Origin: an uncultured Oscillospiraceae bacterium
Lineage (GTDB): Bacteria; Bacillota; Clostridia; Oscillospirales; Oscillospiraceae
Direction: 5' to 3'
DNA: 64,000 nucleotides
Assembly: GCA_947624395.1 (NCBI GenBank)
Contig: CANQKA010000002.1
Location: 1 to 64,000 of the forward strand
Part shown: positions 37,245-46,134 of the stretch, one piece after another
Layout: every line of letters begins with the position of its first letter
How positions within the stretch are numbered: position 1 is the stretch's first letter
Notes under the pieces: generated by a model
The model's database searches: none
What the model was told of the DNA's origin: nothing
The model's input: the letters and a program-made list of their open reading frames with translations, nothing else
Program-made: the position numbers and the translations under genes

Positions 37245-39302
37245 TTAATTGAAGGTGTCAGCGTGGAGGTCGAAAAGGGCGGTGACGCGCTCTTTCAGGG
37301 GCCGGTTTTCCGGCGCTTCCAGGGTCGGGTCGGCGGCCAACAGGGCTTGTGCCTGTTGCTGGGCGGCTTTCAGCACCCGCATGTCGCCGGATAGGTCCGC
37401 CACGTGCATCTCCGGCAAGCCGTGCTGCCTGGAGCCGAAGAAATCGCCGGGACCTCGCAGACGCAGGTCTTCCTCCGATATTTTGAAGCCGTCGTTGGTT
37501 TTTGTCATGATGCCCAGCCGCGCCTTCACGTCCGGCGTGTCCGCGTCGGAAAAGAGCACGCAATAGCTCTTGTGCCGGCCCCGGCCCACCCGGCCCCGGA
37601 GCTGGTGCAGCTGGCTCAGACCGAACCGGTCCGCGTTTTCCACGATCATCAGCGCCGCGTTGGGTATGTCCACGCCCACCTCGATGACCGTGGTGGAGAC
37701 GAGAATGTCAAATTCCCCGGCGGCGAAGGCCGTCATGACCGCGTCCTTGGTCTTGGCCTTCATCTTCCCGTGCACGCAGCCCACCCGCAGGTCCGGGAAC
37801 ACCTGGGTCTGCAGCGTCTTGGCGTAGGCCTCCGCGCTCTTCATGCCGGCGGGCAGGTCATCGTTTTCCTCCACCATGGGGCAGACGATGAACACCTGCC
37901 GGCCCTCGCCAACCAGCCGCCGGACGAACCGCCAGATACGCGCTCGCATATCCTCGCCAACGGCGAAGGTGTCCACCTTCTGCCGGCCGGGGGGCAGCTC
38001 GTCCAGCACGGAGATGTCCAGGTCGCCGTAAATGATGAGCGCCAGCGTGCGCGGTATGGGCGTGGCGGACATGACCAGCACGTGAGGCTTTTCCCCTTTG
38101 CCGGCCAGGGCGCCGCGCTGGGCCACGCCGAAGCGGTGCTGCTCGTCCGTTATCACCAGGCCCAGATCGCGAAAGGCCACGCCCGCGCTCAAAAGCGCGT
38201 GGGTGCCCACGGCGACTTGCGCAAGGCCCGCCTGCAAAAGCTCGTTGACGTTTCGCTTTTCCGCCGCCTTCATCGCCCCGGTCAGCTTCACCACATGCAC
38301 GCCGAGGGGCTCCAATAGCGCTGTGAGGCTCGCATAGTGCTGGTCCGCCAATATCTCCGTGGGGGCCATAAACGCGGCCTGGAGCCCGTTTTTCGCGCAC
38401 TGCCACAAAAGCGCCGCGGCAACTAACGTCTTGCCGCTGCCCACGTCCCCTTGCAGCAACCGGTTCATGGGCGTGCCGGAGGCCATGTCGGCCATCGCCT
38501 CGTTTACCGCCCGGACCTGGGCATTCGTGGGCCGGTAGGGGAGAGCGCTCCAAAATTCCTCCATGGGAAAGGCCGTGAGCTTTCTTCCGCTGCCGGACGT
38601 GCGCTTTTCGCGCATCAGTCCTAAGGCGGCGGCCAGCACGAACAGCTCCTCGAAAACCAGGCGCCGCCGTGCCTGTTCCAGCGCCTGTTCGTCCCGTGGG
38701 AAGTGGATGTTCTCATAGGCGTACCGGGCCTGGGCCAGCTGCATCTTCTCCCGCACGGAGGCCGGAAGCGCGTCCGGGGCCTGTTCGCCGCAGCTTTCCA
38801 GCGCCTGGGCTATCACGCCCATGAGGAATTTCTGGTTGATGCCCGCCGCCAGACGGTATATGGGCATGATACGGCCCGTGACCGTGCCCTGCTTATCCTC
38901 CCGCTCAAAAACGGGGTTTGCCATGGTCCGGCGGCGGCCCATGGCGCTGACCCGGCCATAGAAAATGTATGTCTCACCGGGCAGGATATGGCTTTTGAGA
39001 TAGTTCTGGTTGAACCAGGTTATCTCCAGAGAGCCGGTCTCGTCCACGGCCCGGAGCTTCAAAAGCTCCATGCCCCGGCGCACAAAGCTGGCCGCCGGCG
39101 TCGAGGCGGCCATCGCCTTGACGCACACCGGCGTTTCCAGCGGCGCGTCCGCCACGGTATACGTCTTGCGCCGGTCCTCGTAGGCCCTGGGGAAATAGCC
39201 CAGCGCGTCCGCCAATGTGCGCACGCCCAGCTTTTCCAGGGCCTTGGCCCGGGCCTCGCCCACGCCTTTCAGATATCGGACGTTGTCGTTCAAGCTAGCC
39301 AT
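37245..39302 (-). CDS. recG: ATP-dependent DNA helicase RecG
   Basis: 'RLLQGDVGSGKTLVAAALLW', 'DEQHRFGVAQRGAL', 'QLHQLRGRVGRGRHKSYC'. Confidence 0.96.
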   Translation of the reverse strand: MASLNDNVRYLKGVGEARAKALEKLGVRTLADALGYFPRAYEDRRKTYTVADAPLETPVCVKAMAASTPAASFVRRGMELLKLRAVDETGSLEITWFNQNYLKSHILPGETYIFYGRVSAMGRRRTMANPVFEREDKQGTVTGRIMPIYRLAAGINQKFLMGVIAQALESCGEQAPDALPASVREKMQLAQARYAYENIHFPRDEQALEQARRRLVFEELFVLAAALGLMREKRTSGSGRKLTAFPMEEFWSALPYRPTNAQVRAVNEAMADMASGTPMNRLLQGDVGSGKTLVAAALLWQCAKNGLQAAFMAPTEILADQHYASLTALLEPLGVHVVKLTGAMKAAEKRNVNELLQAGLAQVAVGTHALLSAGVAFRDLGLVITDEQHRFGVAQRGALAGKGEKPHVLVMSATPIPRTLALIIYGDLDISVLDELPPGRQKVDTFAVGEDMRARIWRFVRRLVGEGRQVFIVCPMVEENDDLPAGMKSAEAYAKTLQTQVFPDLRVGCVHGKMKAKTKDAVMTAFAAGEFDILVSTTVIEVGVDIPNAALMIVENADRFGLSQLHQLRGRVGRGRHKSYCVLFSDADTPDVKARLGIMTKTNDGFKISEEDLRLRGPGDFFGSRQHGLPEMHVADLSGDMRVLKAAQQQAQALLAADPTLEAPENRPLKERVTALFDLHADTFN

Positions 39303-39402
39303 AAGCTGATTTTACCACGCTTGTGATAAAATTACAATCACGGCCACATGCTGGGCGTTTTTTATAAAACCGGTGAATTCGGCGTTAAATTTTTGTGAGT
39401 TA

Positions 39403-39431
39403 TTGACATTTATTCGGCACGGCTATATAAT
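39403..39431 (+). promoter_or_regulatory. Consensus sigma-A promoter for the ABC importer operon
   Basis: TTGACA - 17 nt - TATAAT, perfect consensus. Confidence 0.85.
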
Positions 39432-39491
39432 ATCACCCGTAAACAGCGCAGCGCGCTGCTGCGCTAAAACAGTACATAAGGAGGAAATCAC

Positions 39492-40598
39492 ATGAAGAAG
39501 GTATTTGCGCTTGTGCTGGCTCTGACGATGCTCTTCGCGCTGACCGTCCCCGCGATGGCGGACGAGGCGCCGGAAGGCTTCGACCCGGAGCTTGTTGCCG
39601 CGGCCCAGGAAGAGGGCACGCTGGTGGTCTACGGCGGCTGCGAGGAGGAATATCTGGCGGCTGTGTGCGACCACTTCATGGAAGAGTTCGGCATTGAAGT
39701 TCAGTATCAGCGCCTGTCCACCGGTGAGATCCAGGCCAAGATCGAGGAAGAGAACGGCAATCCCTCGGCCGATGTCCTCTTTGGCGGCACCACCGACCCG
39801 TACAACGTCATGGCCGCGGAAGGCCTGTTGGAGCCCTATGAGGCCACCAACGCCAGCCACCTGCTGGGTGACCAGTACCGCAACGCCGACGGCACCTGGT
39901 ACGGCATCTACAAGGGCATCCTGGGCTTCATGGTCAACCGGGACGAGATCGAGCGTCTGGGCCTGCCTGAGCCCCAGGACTGGGCCGACCTGACCGACCC
40001 CCAGTATGAGGGCCTGATCTGGCTGTCCAACTACAACACCGCCGGCACCGCCAAGCTGGTCATCAACACCATGATCCAGAAGTACGGCCACGACGAGGGC
40101 ATCCAGTACCTGGTGGACCTGGACAAGAACATCGAGGTCTACACCAAGTCCGGCTCCGGCCCGTCCAAGAACGTGGGCACCGGTGAGTGCGTCATCGGCA
40201 TCGGCTTCCTGCATGACGGCATCACCCAGATCCTGGACAACGGCTATGACAACATCGACCTGATCATCCCCTCCAGCGGCACCTCTTTTGAGATCGGCGC
40301 CACCGCTATGCTGAAGGGCGCGGCTCACCCCAACGCCGCAAAGCTCTGGATCGAGTACGCTCTGAGCCCCGACTGCGTGAACCTGGCCAAGGACAACGGC
40401 TCCTACCAGTTCCTGGTCATCGACAACGCCGAGCAGCCTGAGCAGGCCGCCGAGTTCGGTCTGGACCCCGAGAACGTCATGGAGTATGACTTCGAGGACG
40501 CCACCGCCAACATCGGCACCTATGTGGAAGAGGTCATGACCGCCCTGGCCGACGCCGGCGCTGACACCGAGGACGCCGGTCGTTTCCAGACGGAGTAA
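39492..40598 (+). CDS. ABC transporter substrate-binding protein (AfuA/FbpA-like)
   Basis: Signal peptide; 'EEGTLVVYGGCEEEYLAAVCDHFMEEFGIEVQYQRLSTGEIQAKIEEE'. Confidence 0.88.
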   Translation: MKKVFALVLALTMLFALTVPAMADEAPEGFDPELVAAAQEEGTLVVYGGCEEEYLAAVCDHFMEEFGIEVQYQRLSTGEIQAKIEEENGNPSADVLFGGTTDPYNVMAAEGLLEPYEATNASHLLGDQYRNADGTWYGIYKGILGFMVNRDEIERLGLPEPQDWADLTDPQYEGLIWLSNYNTAGTAKLVINTMIQKYGHDEGIQYLVDLDKNIEVYTKSGSGPSKNVGTGECVIGIGFLHDGITQILDNGYDNIDLIIPSSGTSFEIGATAMLKGAAHPNAAKLWIEYALSPDCVNLAKDNGSYQFLVIDNAEQPEQAAEFGLDPENVMEYDFEDATANIGTYVEEVMTALADAGADTEDAGRFQTE

Positions 40599-40628
40599 GC
40601 TTTATTTCAGACAACGTATCTGCGGCGG

Positions 40629-40655
40629 GGGATGGCGTTCGCCATCCCTCGTTTT
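40629..40655 (+). terminator. Intercistronic terminator/attenuator between SBP and permease genes
   Basis: GGGATGGC-gttc-GCCATCCC-tcgTTTTTT. Confidence 0.75.
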
Positions 40656-40704
40656 TTGACAGCGGTTTTTCTGCGCTGACCATGTAAAGAGAGGAGGGTT
40701 CCCT

Positions 40705-42417
40705 ATGGCGAGAAGTCAGAGCGCGGCACTGGACCGGAAAAAGCTGATGGCCGATCCCGTCATGGTGGGGACCATCGTGGTCCTTATCACGTTTCTGACC
40801 CTGTTTATTCTCTATCCCCTGGCGATATTGCTGGTGGACAGCGTCTACGGCGAAAACGGCCTGACGCTGGATATCTTCAAGCGAGTGCTGGACATGCCCA
40901 ACTTCCAAAAGGCCATCACCAACACCCTCAAGGTGGGCTTTCTGGTGGGCATTCTCTCCGCCGCGGTGGGGCTTCTGTTCGCCTATGTGGAGGTCTATGT
41001 GAAGGTGGGCCGGGGCGTGGGCGGTCTTTTTAAGGTCGTGTCCATGCTGCCGGTGGTGTCGCCGCCGTTCGTGCTGAGCCTTTCCATGATCATGCTGTTC
41101 GGCAAGGCGGGCCTCATCACCCGGTTTTTGCTGCATATCTACGATAACAGCGTCTACGGCTTCTGGGGCATCGTCATCGTGCAGACCATGACGTTTTTCC
41201 CGGTGTGCTACATGATGCTGAAGGGGCTATTGAAAAACATCGACCCCTCCCTGGAAGAGGCCGCACGGGACATGGGCGCGGGACGGATGAAGGTGTTCAC
41301 CAGCGTGACGCTGCCGCTGCTGCTGCCCGGCCTTGGCAACGCCTTTCTCGTGACGTTCATCGAGTCCATCGCGGACTTTGCCAACCCCATGATCATCGGC
41401 GGGTCCTACGACACCCTGGCCACCACGATCTATCTGCAGATCACCGGCGCTTACGACAAGCAGGGCGCCGCGGCCATGGCCGTCGTGCTGCTGACCATCA
41501 CGCTTTTGATGTTCGCGGTGCAGAAGTACTATCTGGAGGCCAAGACCGCCGCCACATTGACGGGCAAGGCGTCCCGCGGCCGTATGCTCATCTCCGACAA
41601 GAGCGTCACAAGGCCGCTGACAGCGCTGTGCGCGCTGGCCGCCGCGTTCGTCATCCTCATGTACGCCTGCGTGCCCATCGGCGCGCTGTTCCCCACATGG
41701 GGCTATAAGTTCACGCCGCTGACCTTCAAGTGGTTCCAGCTCGTCTTCACCCGCTACAAGGGCTTGAAGGCGTTCCGGGACTCCTTCGTGCTCAGCCTTA
41801 TCTCCGCGCCTATCACGGCCCTTTTGAGCATGATCATCTCCTATCTGGTGGTCAAGCGGAAGTTCAAGGCCAAGGGCTTCATCGAGGCGGTGAGCATGCT
41901 GGCGATGGCCGTACCCGGCACGGTGCTGGGCGTGGGGTATATACGGGGCTTCTCCGGGGGGCTTTTCCACACGGGCCTTTTGCAGGGCATTTACGGCAGC
42001 GCGGCCATCCTCATCATCGTGTTCGTGGTCCGCTCTCTGCCCACCGGTACCCGCAGCGGCATCTCCGCCCTGCGGCAGATCGACAAGTCCATCGAGGAAT
42101 CGGCCTACGACATGGGCGCGGACAGCCTGAAGGTGTTCATGACCGTGACGCTGCCGCTCATAAAAGATTCGTTCCTCAGCGGCCTTGTGACCGCCTTTGT
42201 CCGGAGCATCACCGCCATCTCCGCCATCATCCTGCTGGTGACGCCGCAGTTTCTGCTCATCACCGTGCAGATCAACGAGTTCGCGGAGAAGGGCTCTTAC
42301 TCCGTGGCCTGCGCTTTCGCCACCATCCTGATCCTGATCACCTACGGCGCGGTGCTGTTGATGAACCTGTTCATGCGCTTTTTCGGCACCAGCAGAAAGA
42401 TAAAGGAGGAAATGTGA
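40705..42417 (+). CDS. ABC transporter permease (two fused FbpB-type halves)
   Basis: 570 aa; two EAA loops 'EEAARDMGAGRMKVFTSVTLPLLLPG' and 'EESAYDMGADSLKVFMTVTLPLIKDS'. Confidence 0.92.
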   Translation: MARSQSAALDRKKLMADPVMVGTIVVLITFLTLFILYPLAILLVDSVYGENGLTLDIFKRVLDMPNFQKAITNTLKVGFLVGILSAAVGLLFAYVEVYVKVGRGVGGLFKVVSMLPVVSPPFVLSLSMIMLFGKAGLITRFLLHIYDNSVYGFWGIVIVQTMTFFPVCYMMLKGLLKNIDPSLEEAARDMGAGRMKVFTSVTLPLLLPGLGNAFLVTFIESIADFANPMIIGGSYDTLATTIYLQITGAYDKQGAAAMAVVLLTITLLMFAVQKYYLEAKTAATLTGKASRGRMLISDKSVTRPLTALCALAAAFVILMYACVPIGALFPTWGYKFTPLTFKWFQLVFTRYKGLKAFRDSFVLSLISAPITALLSMIISYLVVKRKFKAKGFIEAVSMLAMAVPGTVLGVGYIRGFSGGLFHTGLLQGIYGSAAILIIVFVVRSLPTGTRSGISALRQIDKSIEESAYDMGADSLKVFMTVTLPLIKDSFLSGLVTAFVRSITAISAIILLVTPQFLLITVQINEFAEKGSYSVACAFATILILITYGAVLLMNLFMRFFGTSRKIKEEM

Positions 42418-42418
42418 G

Positions 42419-43495
42419 ATGTCAAAGATCAAAAAGGGCGTCCGGCTGGACCATATTTCCAAGATATACCAGGACCCGAAGACCGGCAAGGACTTTTATG
42501 CCGTGAAGGACGTGACGCTGGACATCGAACCGGGTTCCTTTGTCACGCTGCTGGGTCCCTCCGGCTGCGGCAAGACAACGACCCTGCGCATGATCGCCGG
42601 GTTTGAAAGCCCGGACGAGGGGGAGATCTATCTGGGCGACCAGGCTATCAACGCCCTGACGCCCAACAAGCGGGACACGGCCATGGTCTTCCAGAGCTAC
42701 GCCCTGCTGCCCCACTATAACGTGTTCGACAACGTGGCCTATGGCCTGAAGCTGCGCAAGGTCCCTAAGGAGGAGATACGCCAGCGGGTGATGCACATTC
42801 TGGACCTGGTGGAGCTGACCGGCATGGAGGGGCGCATGACCAACCAGCTCTCCGGCGGCCAGCAGCAGCGCGTGGCCCTGGCCCGTGCGCTTGTCATCGA
42901 GCCCAGCGTGCTGCTGTTCGACGAGCCTCTTTCCAACCTGGACGCCAAGCTGCGCGTGTCCATGCGCACGGAGATACGCCGTATCCAGCAGGAGGTGGGC
43001 ATCACCGCCATCTACGTCACCCATGACCAGAGCGAGGCCATGGCCCTCAGCGACGAGATCATCATCATGAACGGCGGCGTGATAGCCCAGATGGGTACGC
43101 CCCAGGAGATCTACTACCGGCCCAACAGCGAGTTCGTGGCGGACTTCATCGGCGAGGCCAACTTCTTAAAGGGCACCATGACCGGCACGGATGGCGGCCA
43201 CGCCATTTTGGAGATCGACGGCAGCAGGACGCCGGTCATCCCCAAGGATGGCATGACCGTGGGCGAGACGTACACGGCCGTGCTCCGGCCCGAGTCGGCT
43301 ACGCTGGCCGAGAGCGGCGGGCTGCCCTGTAAGGTGGTCCTGAGCCGGTTCATGGGCTCCTATCAGAACTACCACGTGAAGGTGGGCGACACGCTGGTCA
43401 AGCTGACGGACTACAACCCCAAGAACAAGCGCATTTATGAGGTGGGGGAGAGCTGCTCGCTGGTGTTCGACCCGGCGTCCGTACATATCCTGTGA
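42419..43495 (+). CDS. ABC transporter ATP-binding protein (PotA/FbpC-like)
   Basis: GPSGCGKTTTLRMIAGFE, LSGGQQQRVALARAL, C-terminal TOBE-like region. Confidence 0.94.
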   Translation: MSKIKKGVRLDHISKIYQDPKTGKDFYAVKDVTLDIEPGSFVTLLGPSGCGKTTTLRMIAGFESPDEGEIYLGDQAINALTPNKRDTAMVFQSYALLPHYNVFDNVAYGLKLRKVPKEEIRQRVMHILDLVELTGMEGRMTNQLSGGQQQRVALARALVIEPSVLLFDEPLSNLDAKLRVSMRTEIRRIQQEVGITAIYVTHDQSEAMALSDEIIIMNGGVIAQMGTPQEIYYRPNSEFVADFIGEANFLKGTMTGTDGGHAILEIDGSRTPVIPKDGMTVGETYTAVLRPESATLAESGGLPCKVVLSRFMGSYQNYHVKVGDTLVKLTDYNPKNKRIYEVGESCSLVFDPASVHIL

Positions 43496-43510
43496 CACTG
43501 TAAAAGGAGT

Positions 43511-43541
43511 GGAGCCGCCCATGAAAAGGCGGCTCCCATTT
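43511..43541 (+). terminator. Terminator-like hairpin downstream of ABC operon
   Basis: GGAGCCGCC-catgaaaa-GGCGGCTCC-cATTTTG. Confidence 0.65.
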
Positions 43542-43545
43542 TGCT

Positions 43546-45189
43546 ATGAGCGAGTATGCGCAAATGGAGCGGTGGCTCCGGGCCGCGAAAAGCGGCGAGC
43601 CGGTATGGCTGGCCGACGTGCGTCAGGCATGCCGGGACATGGAGGGGGCAAAGCCCGTGATCGCCCAGCTCACCTGCCCGGACGGGACTGTGCGGGACTT
43701 CGCTTTTTCCGTGCCGCCCTGGGACACACAGGAGGGGCGCACCCTGGCGGCCGAGTACGTGCGCTCGTGCGTTTTCAACATCCTGTCCGTCCACAGCGGC
43801 CGGAGGCTCACGCTGTACAGCGACCGGCTTGACCGGGACCTGAACGCCCTGCTGGACGATCTTCCGGCGATGTTTCAGCTGGACAAGCCTGCCCGTACCG
43901 GCTGCGGCAAGGTGGTCAATATCGCGGACAGGCTCTGTCGGAGCATGGGCGCGGCGCCCTTCGCGCTGACGCTGGGCGACAGGCGGGACTATACCCCCGC
44001 GCCGCCAACGCCGGGACATGCTTCCACGCTGGACGAAAAGCTGCGCCGTGCGGCGGAAAGAGCGGGGCATGGGCTGCTCTGCGGCGTGGACGTGGGCGGC
44101 ACGGACGTGAAGCTGGCCATCGTCCGGGACGGCAAGCTGCTGGCCGTGCGGGTTCTGGACTGGGACCCGGCCTCCGGGGTATGCGCCGCGGACACGCTGG
44201 ACCCGCTGCTGGCCTTTATCGGCGGTGCGCTTTCCGACGCGGCCCCCGGTGAGAAGCTGGACGGCCTGGGCGTCAGCTACCCGGACGTGGTGATACGGGA
44301 CCGGATCGTGGGCGGGGAGACGCCCAAGACCCAGGGCATGCGCCTTGGAGCGGACTATGAGGCGGAATTTGCCAAAATCACCGCCCTGCGGGACCGGCTC
44401 GAGGACTTTTGCGTGCCCGGCGCGCCTATAAAGCTCACCAACGACGGCCACATGGCCGCCTTCACGGCGGCGATGGAGCTTTCCTGCTGCGGCCGCGGCG
44501 GGGAGCTGGCCGGCGGCGTGGTGGCCAACGCCATGGGCACCGACCTGGGCACCGGCTGGCTGGATCCGGACGGGACCGTGCCGGACGCGCCCATGGAGCT
44601 GTACGACCTGCTGCTGGACCTGGGAAGCTGGCCGGACAGGACGCCGGAGCCGGAGGACCTGCGCAGCGTGCGCAACGAAAACTCCGGGCTCGCGGACTTC
44701 CGGCGGTACGTGGGGCAGGCGGCGGCCTTTCGGCTCGCGTGGCAGGAAAACCCGGCGCTGCTGGACGGCTTCACGGTCCGGGAGGGGGACCGGCTCTGCA
44801 TACGGCAGGACCCGGACATGCGCAAGCCATGCCTTGCCCACCTGATGACCGCCGTCCGGCAGGGTGACGGGCATGCGGGCGCGGTATTCCGCCAGATCGG
44901 GCGAAACCTGGGCCAGGTATACCGGGAGATGCAGTGGCTTTTAGAGCCGGCCACGCCTACCCGGTACCTGTTCGGACGGTTCGTCATGGAGCCGGCGTGT
45001 TTTGACCTGCTGCGGGAGGGCTGCGCCGAGACGGCCCCCTGGATACGGCTGGAGGCCGCCGACGAGAATATGGCCCACTCGCCGCTGATGCTCGCGCTGG
45101 CCTCCTGGCAAGGGGTCACGGTGGCTCAGTACGGTCAGGCCGTGGGCGCGGTCTATTTCTGCCTGTTGGACGACTCGGCCCGTTCATAA
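43546..45189 (+). CDS. ROK-like (sugar kinase/actin-fold) protein with ~175-aa N-terminal extension
   Basis: 'GLLCGVDVGGTDVKLAIVRDGKLLAVRVLDWD' phosphate-1 motif; 'VVANAMGTDLGTGWLD'. Confidence 0.7.
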   Translation: MSEYAQMERWLRAAKSGEPVWLADVRQACRDMEGAKPVIAQLTCPDGTVRDFAFSVPPWDTQEGRTLAAEYVRSCVFNILSVHSGRRLTLYSDRLDRDLNALLDDLPAMFQLDKPARTGCGKVVNIADRLCRSMGAAPFALTLGDRRDYTPAPPTPGHASTLDEKLRRAAERAGHGLLCGVDVGGTDVKLAIVRDGKLLAVRVLDWDPASGVCAADTLDPLLAFIGGALSDAAPGEKLDGLGVSYPDVVIRDRIVGGETPKTQGMRLGADYEAEFAKITALRDRLEDFCVPGAPIKLTNDGHMAAFTAAMELSCCGRGGELAGGVVANAMGTDLGTGWLDPDGTVPDAPMELYDLLLDLGSWPDRTPEPEDLRSVRNENSGLADFRRYVGQAAAFRLAWQENPALLDGFTVREGDRLCIRQDPDMRKPCLAHLMTAVRQGDGHAGAVFRQIGRNLGQVYREMQWLLEPATPTRYLFGRFVMEPACFDLLREGCAETAPWIRLEAADENMAHSPLMLALASWQGVTVAQYGQAVGAVYFCLLDDSARS

Positions 45190-45242
45190 CGGGCCGGGAA
45201 AACTCATAGGATGTACCAAGAATCAAGGCGGAGGTATGTCCT

Positions 45243-46010
45243 GTGAACAACTTCAAATCTATGCTGACGAGACACCGCAGGCTGCTGGGCCCCATCGCCC
45301 TGGCGCTTGCGGTGGCGGCTATATTCTGGGTGGTGAACAGCCCGAGCATCGTAGGCGTGTCCGCGTCGGCGCGACAGCTTCCCATATACTCCGTGCAGCG
45401 GGACAATAAGGCCGTCAGCCTGACCTTTGACGCGGCCTGGGGCAACGAGTACACCCAGACGCTGATCGACACGCTGAACAAATACGGCGTCAAGGCGACC
45501 TTCTTCCTGGTGGGCCAGTGGGTGGACAAATACCCGGAGAGCGTCAAGGCCCTGGCCGACGCAGGTATGGAGATCGGCAACCACTCCGACACCCACCCCC
45601 ATATGGCGAAGCTGTCCGCCAAGCAGATCATCGACGAGGTGAGCCTGTGCAGCGGCAAGATCGAGAACATCACCGGCCAGGAGGTGAAGCTGTTCCGCTG
45701 TCCCTATGGTGAATACGATGACGAGGTGATCGAGACGCTGCGGAACATGGGCATATACCCCATCCAGTGGGACGTGGATTCCCTGGACTGGAAGGACCTG
45801 CCGGCGTCGGAGATAACCCAGCGCATCACCAGCCGCGTCACCGACGGGAGCATCATCCTCTTTCACAACGCAGGACTTAACACGCCGGAGGCCCTGCCGG
45901 GCATCATCGAATACCTGCTCAGCGAGGGCTATGCCATCGTGCCCGTATCGGAGCTGCTGCTGCAAGGAGAGTACGACGTGGACAATACGGGCAGGATGTG
46001 TCCCGCGTGA
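45243..46010 (+). CDS. Polysaccharide deacetylase (PdaB-like)
   Basis: 'KAVSLTFDAAWGNEYTQTLIDTLNKYGVKATFFLVGQWVDKYP', 'EIGNHSDTHPHMAKLS'. Confidence 0.92.
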   Translation: MNNFKSMLTRHRRLLGPIALALAVAAIFWVVNSPSIVGVSASARQLPIYSVQRDNKAVSLTFDAAWGNEYTQTLIDTLNKYGVKATFFLVGQWVDKYPESVKALADAGMEIGNHSDTHPHMAKLSAKQIIDEVSLCSGKIENITGQEVKLFRCPYGEYDDEVIETLRNMGIYPIQWDVDSLDWKDLPASEITQRITSRVTDGSIILFHNAGLNTPEALPGIIEYLLSEGYAIVPVSELLLQGEYDVDNTGRMCPA

Positions 46011-46054
46011 TATAAATAATTTTGACAAAAAGTTGGTTTCACATAACAAAACTG

Positions 46055-46083
46055 TTGCATGATTATGGTAAACCTGATAGAAT
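46055..46083 (+). promoter_or_regulatory. Promoter for the M60 peptidase gene
   Basis: TTGCAT - 17 nt - TAGAAT. Confidence 0.55.
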
Positions 46084-46134
46084 ATGGCCGAAAGCACGCA
46101 AGAACACGCGCAAAGAAAGAGACGAGGTGCGGCC

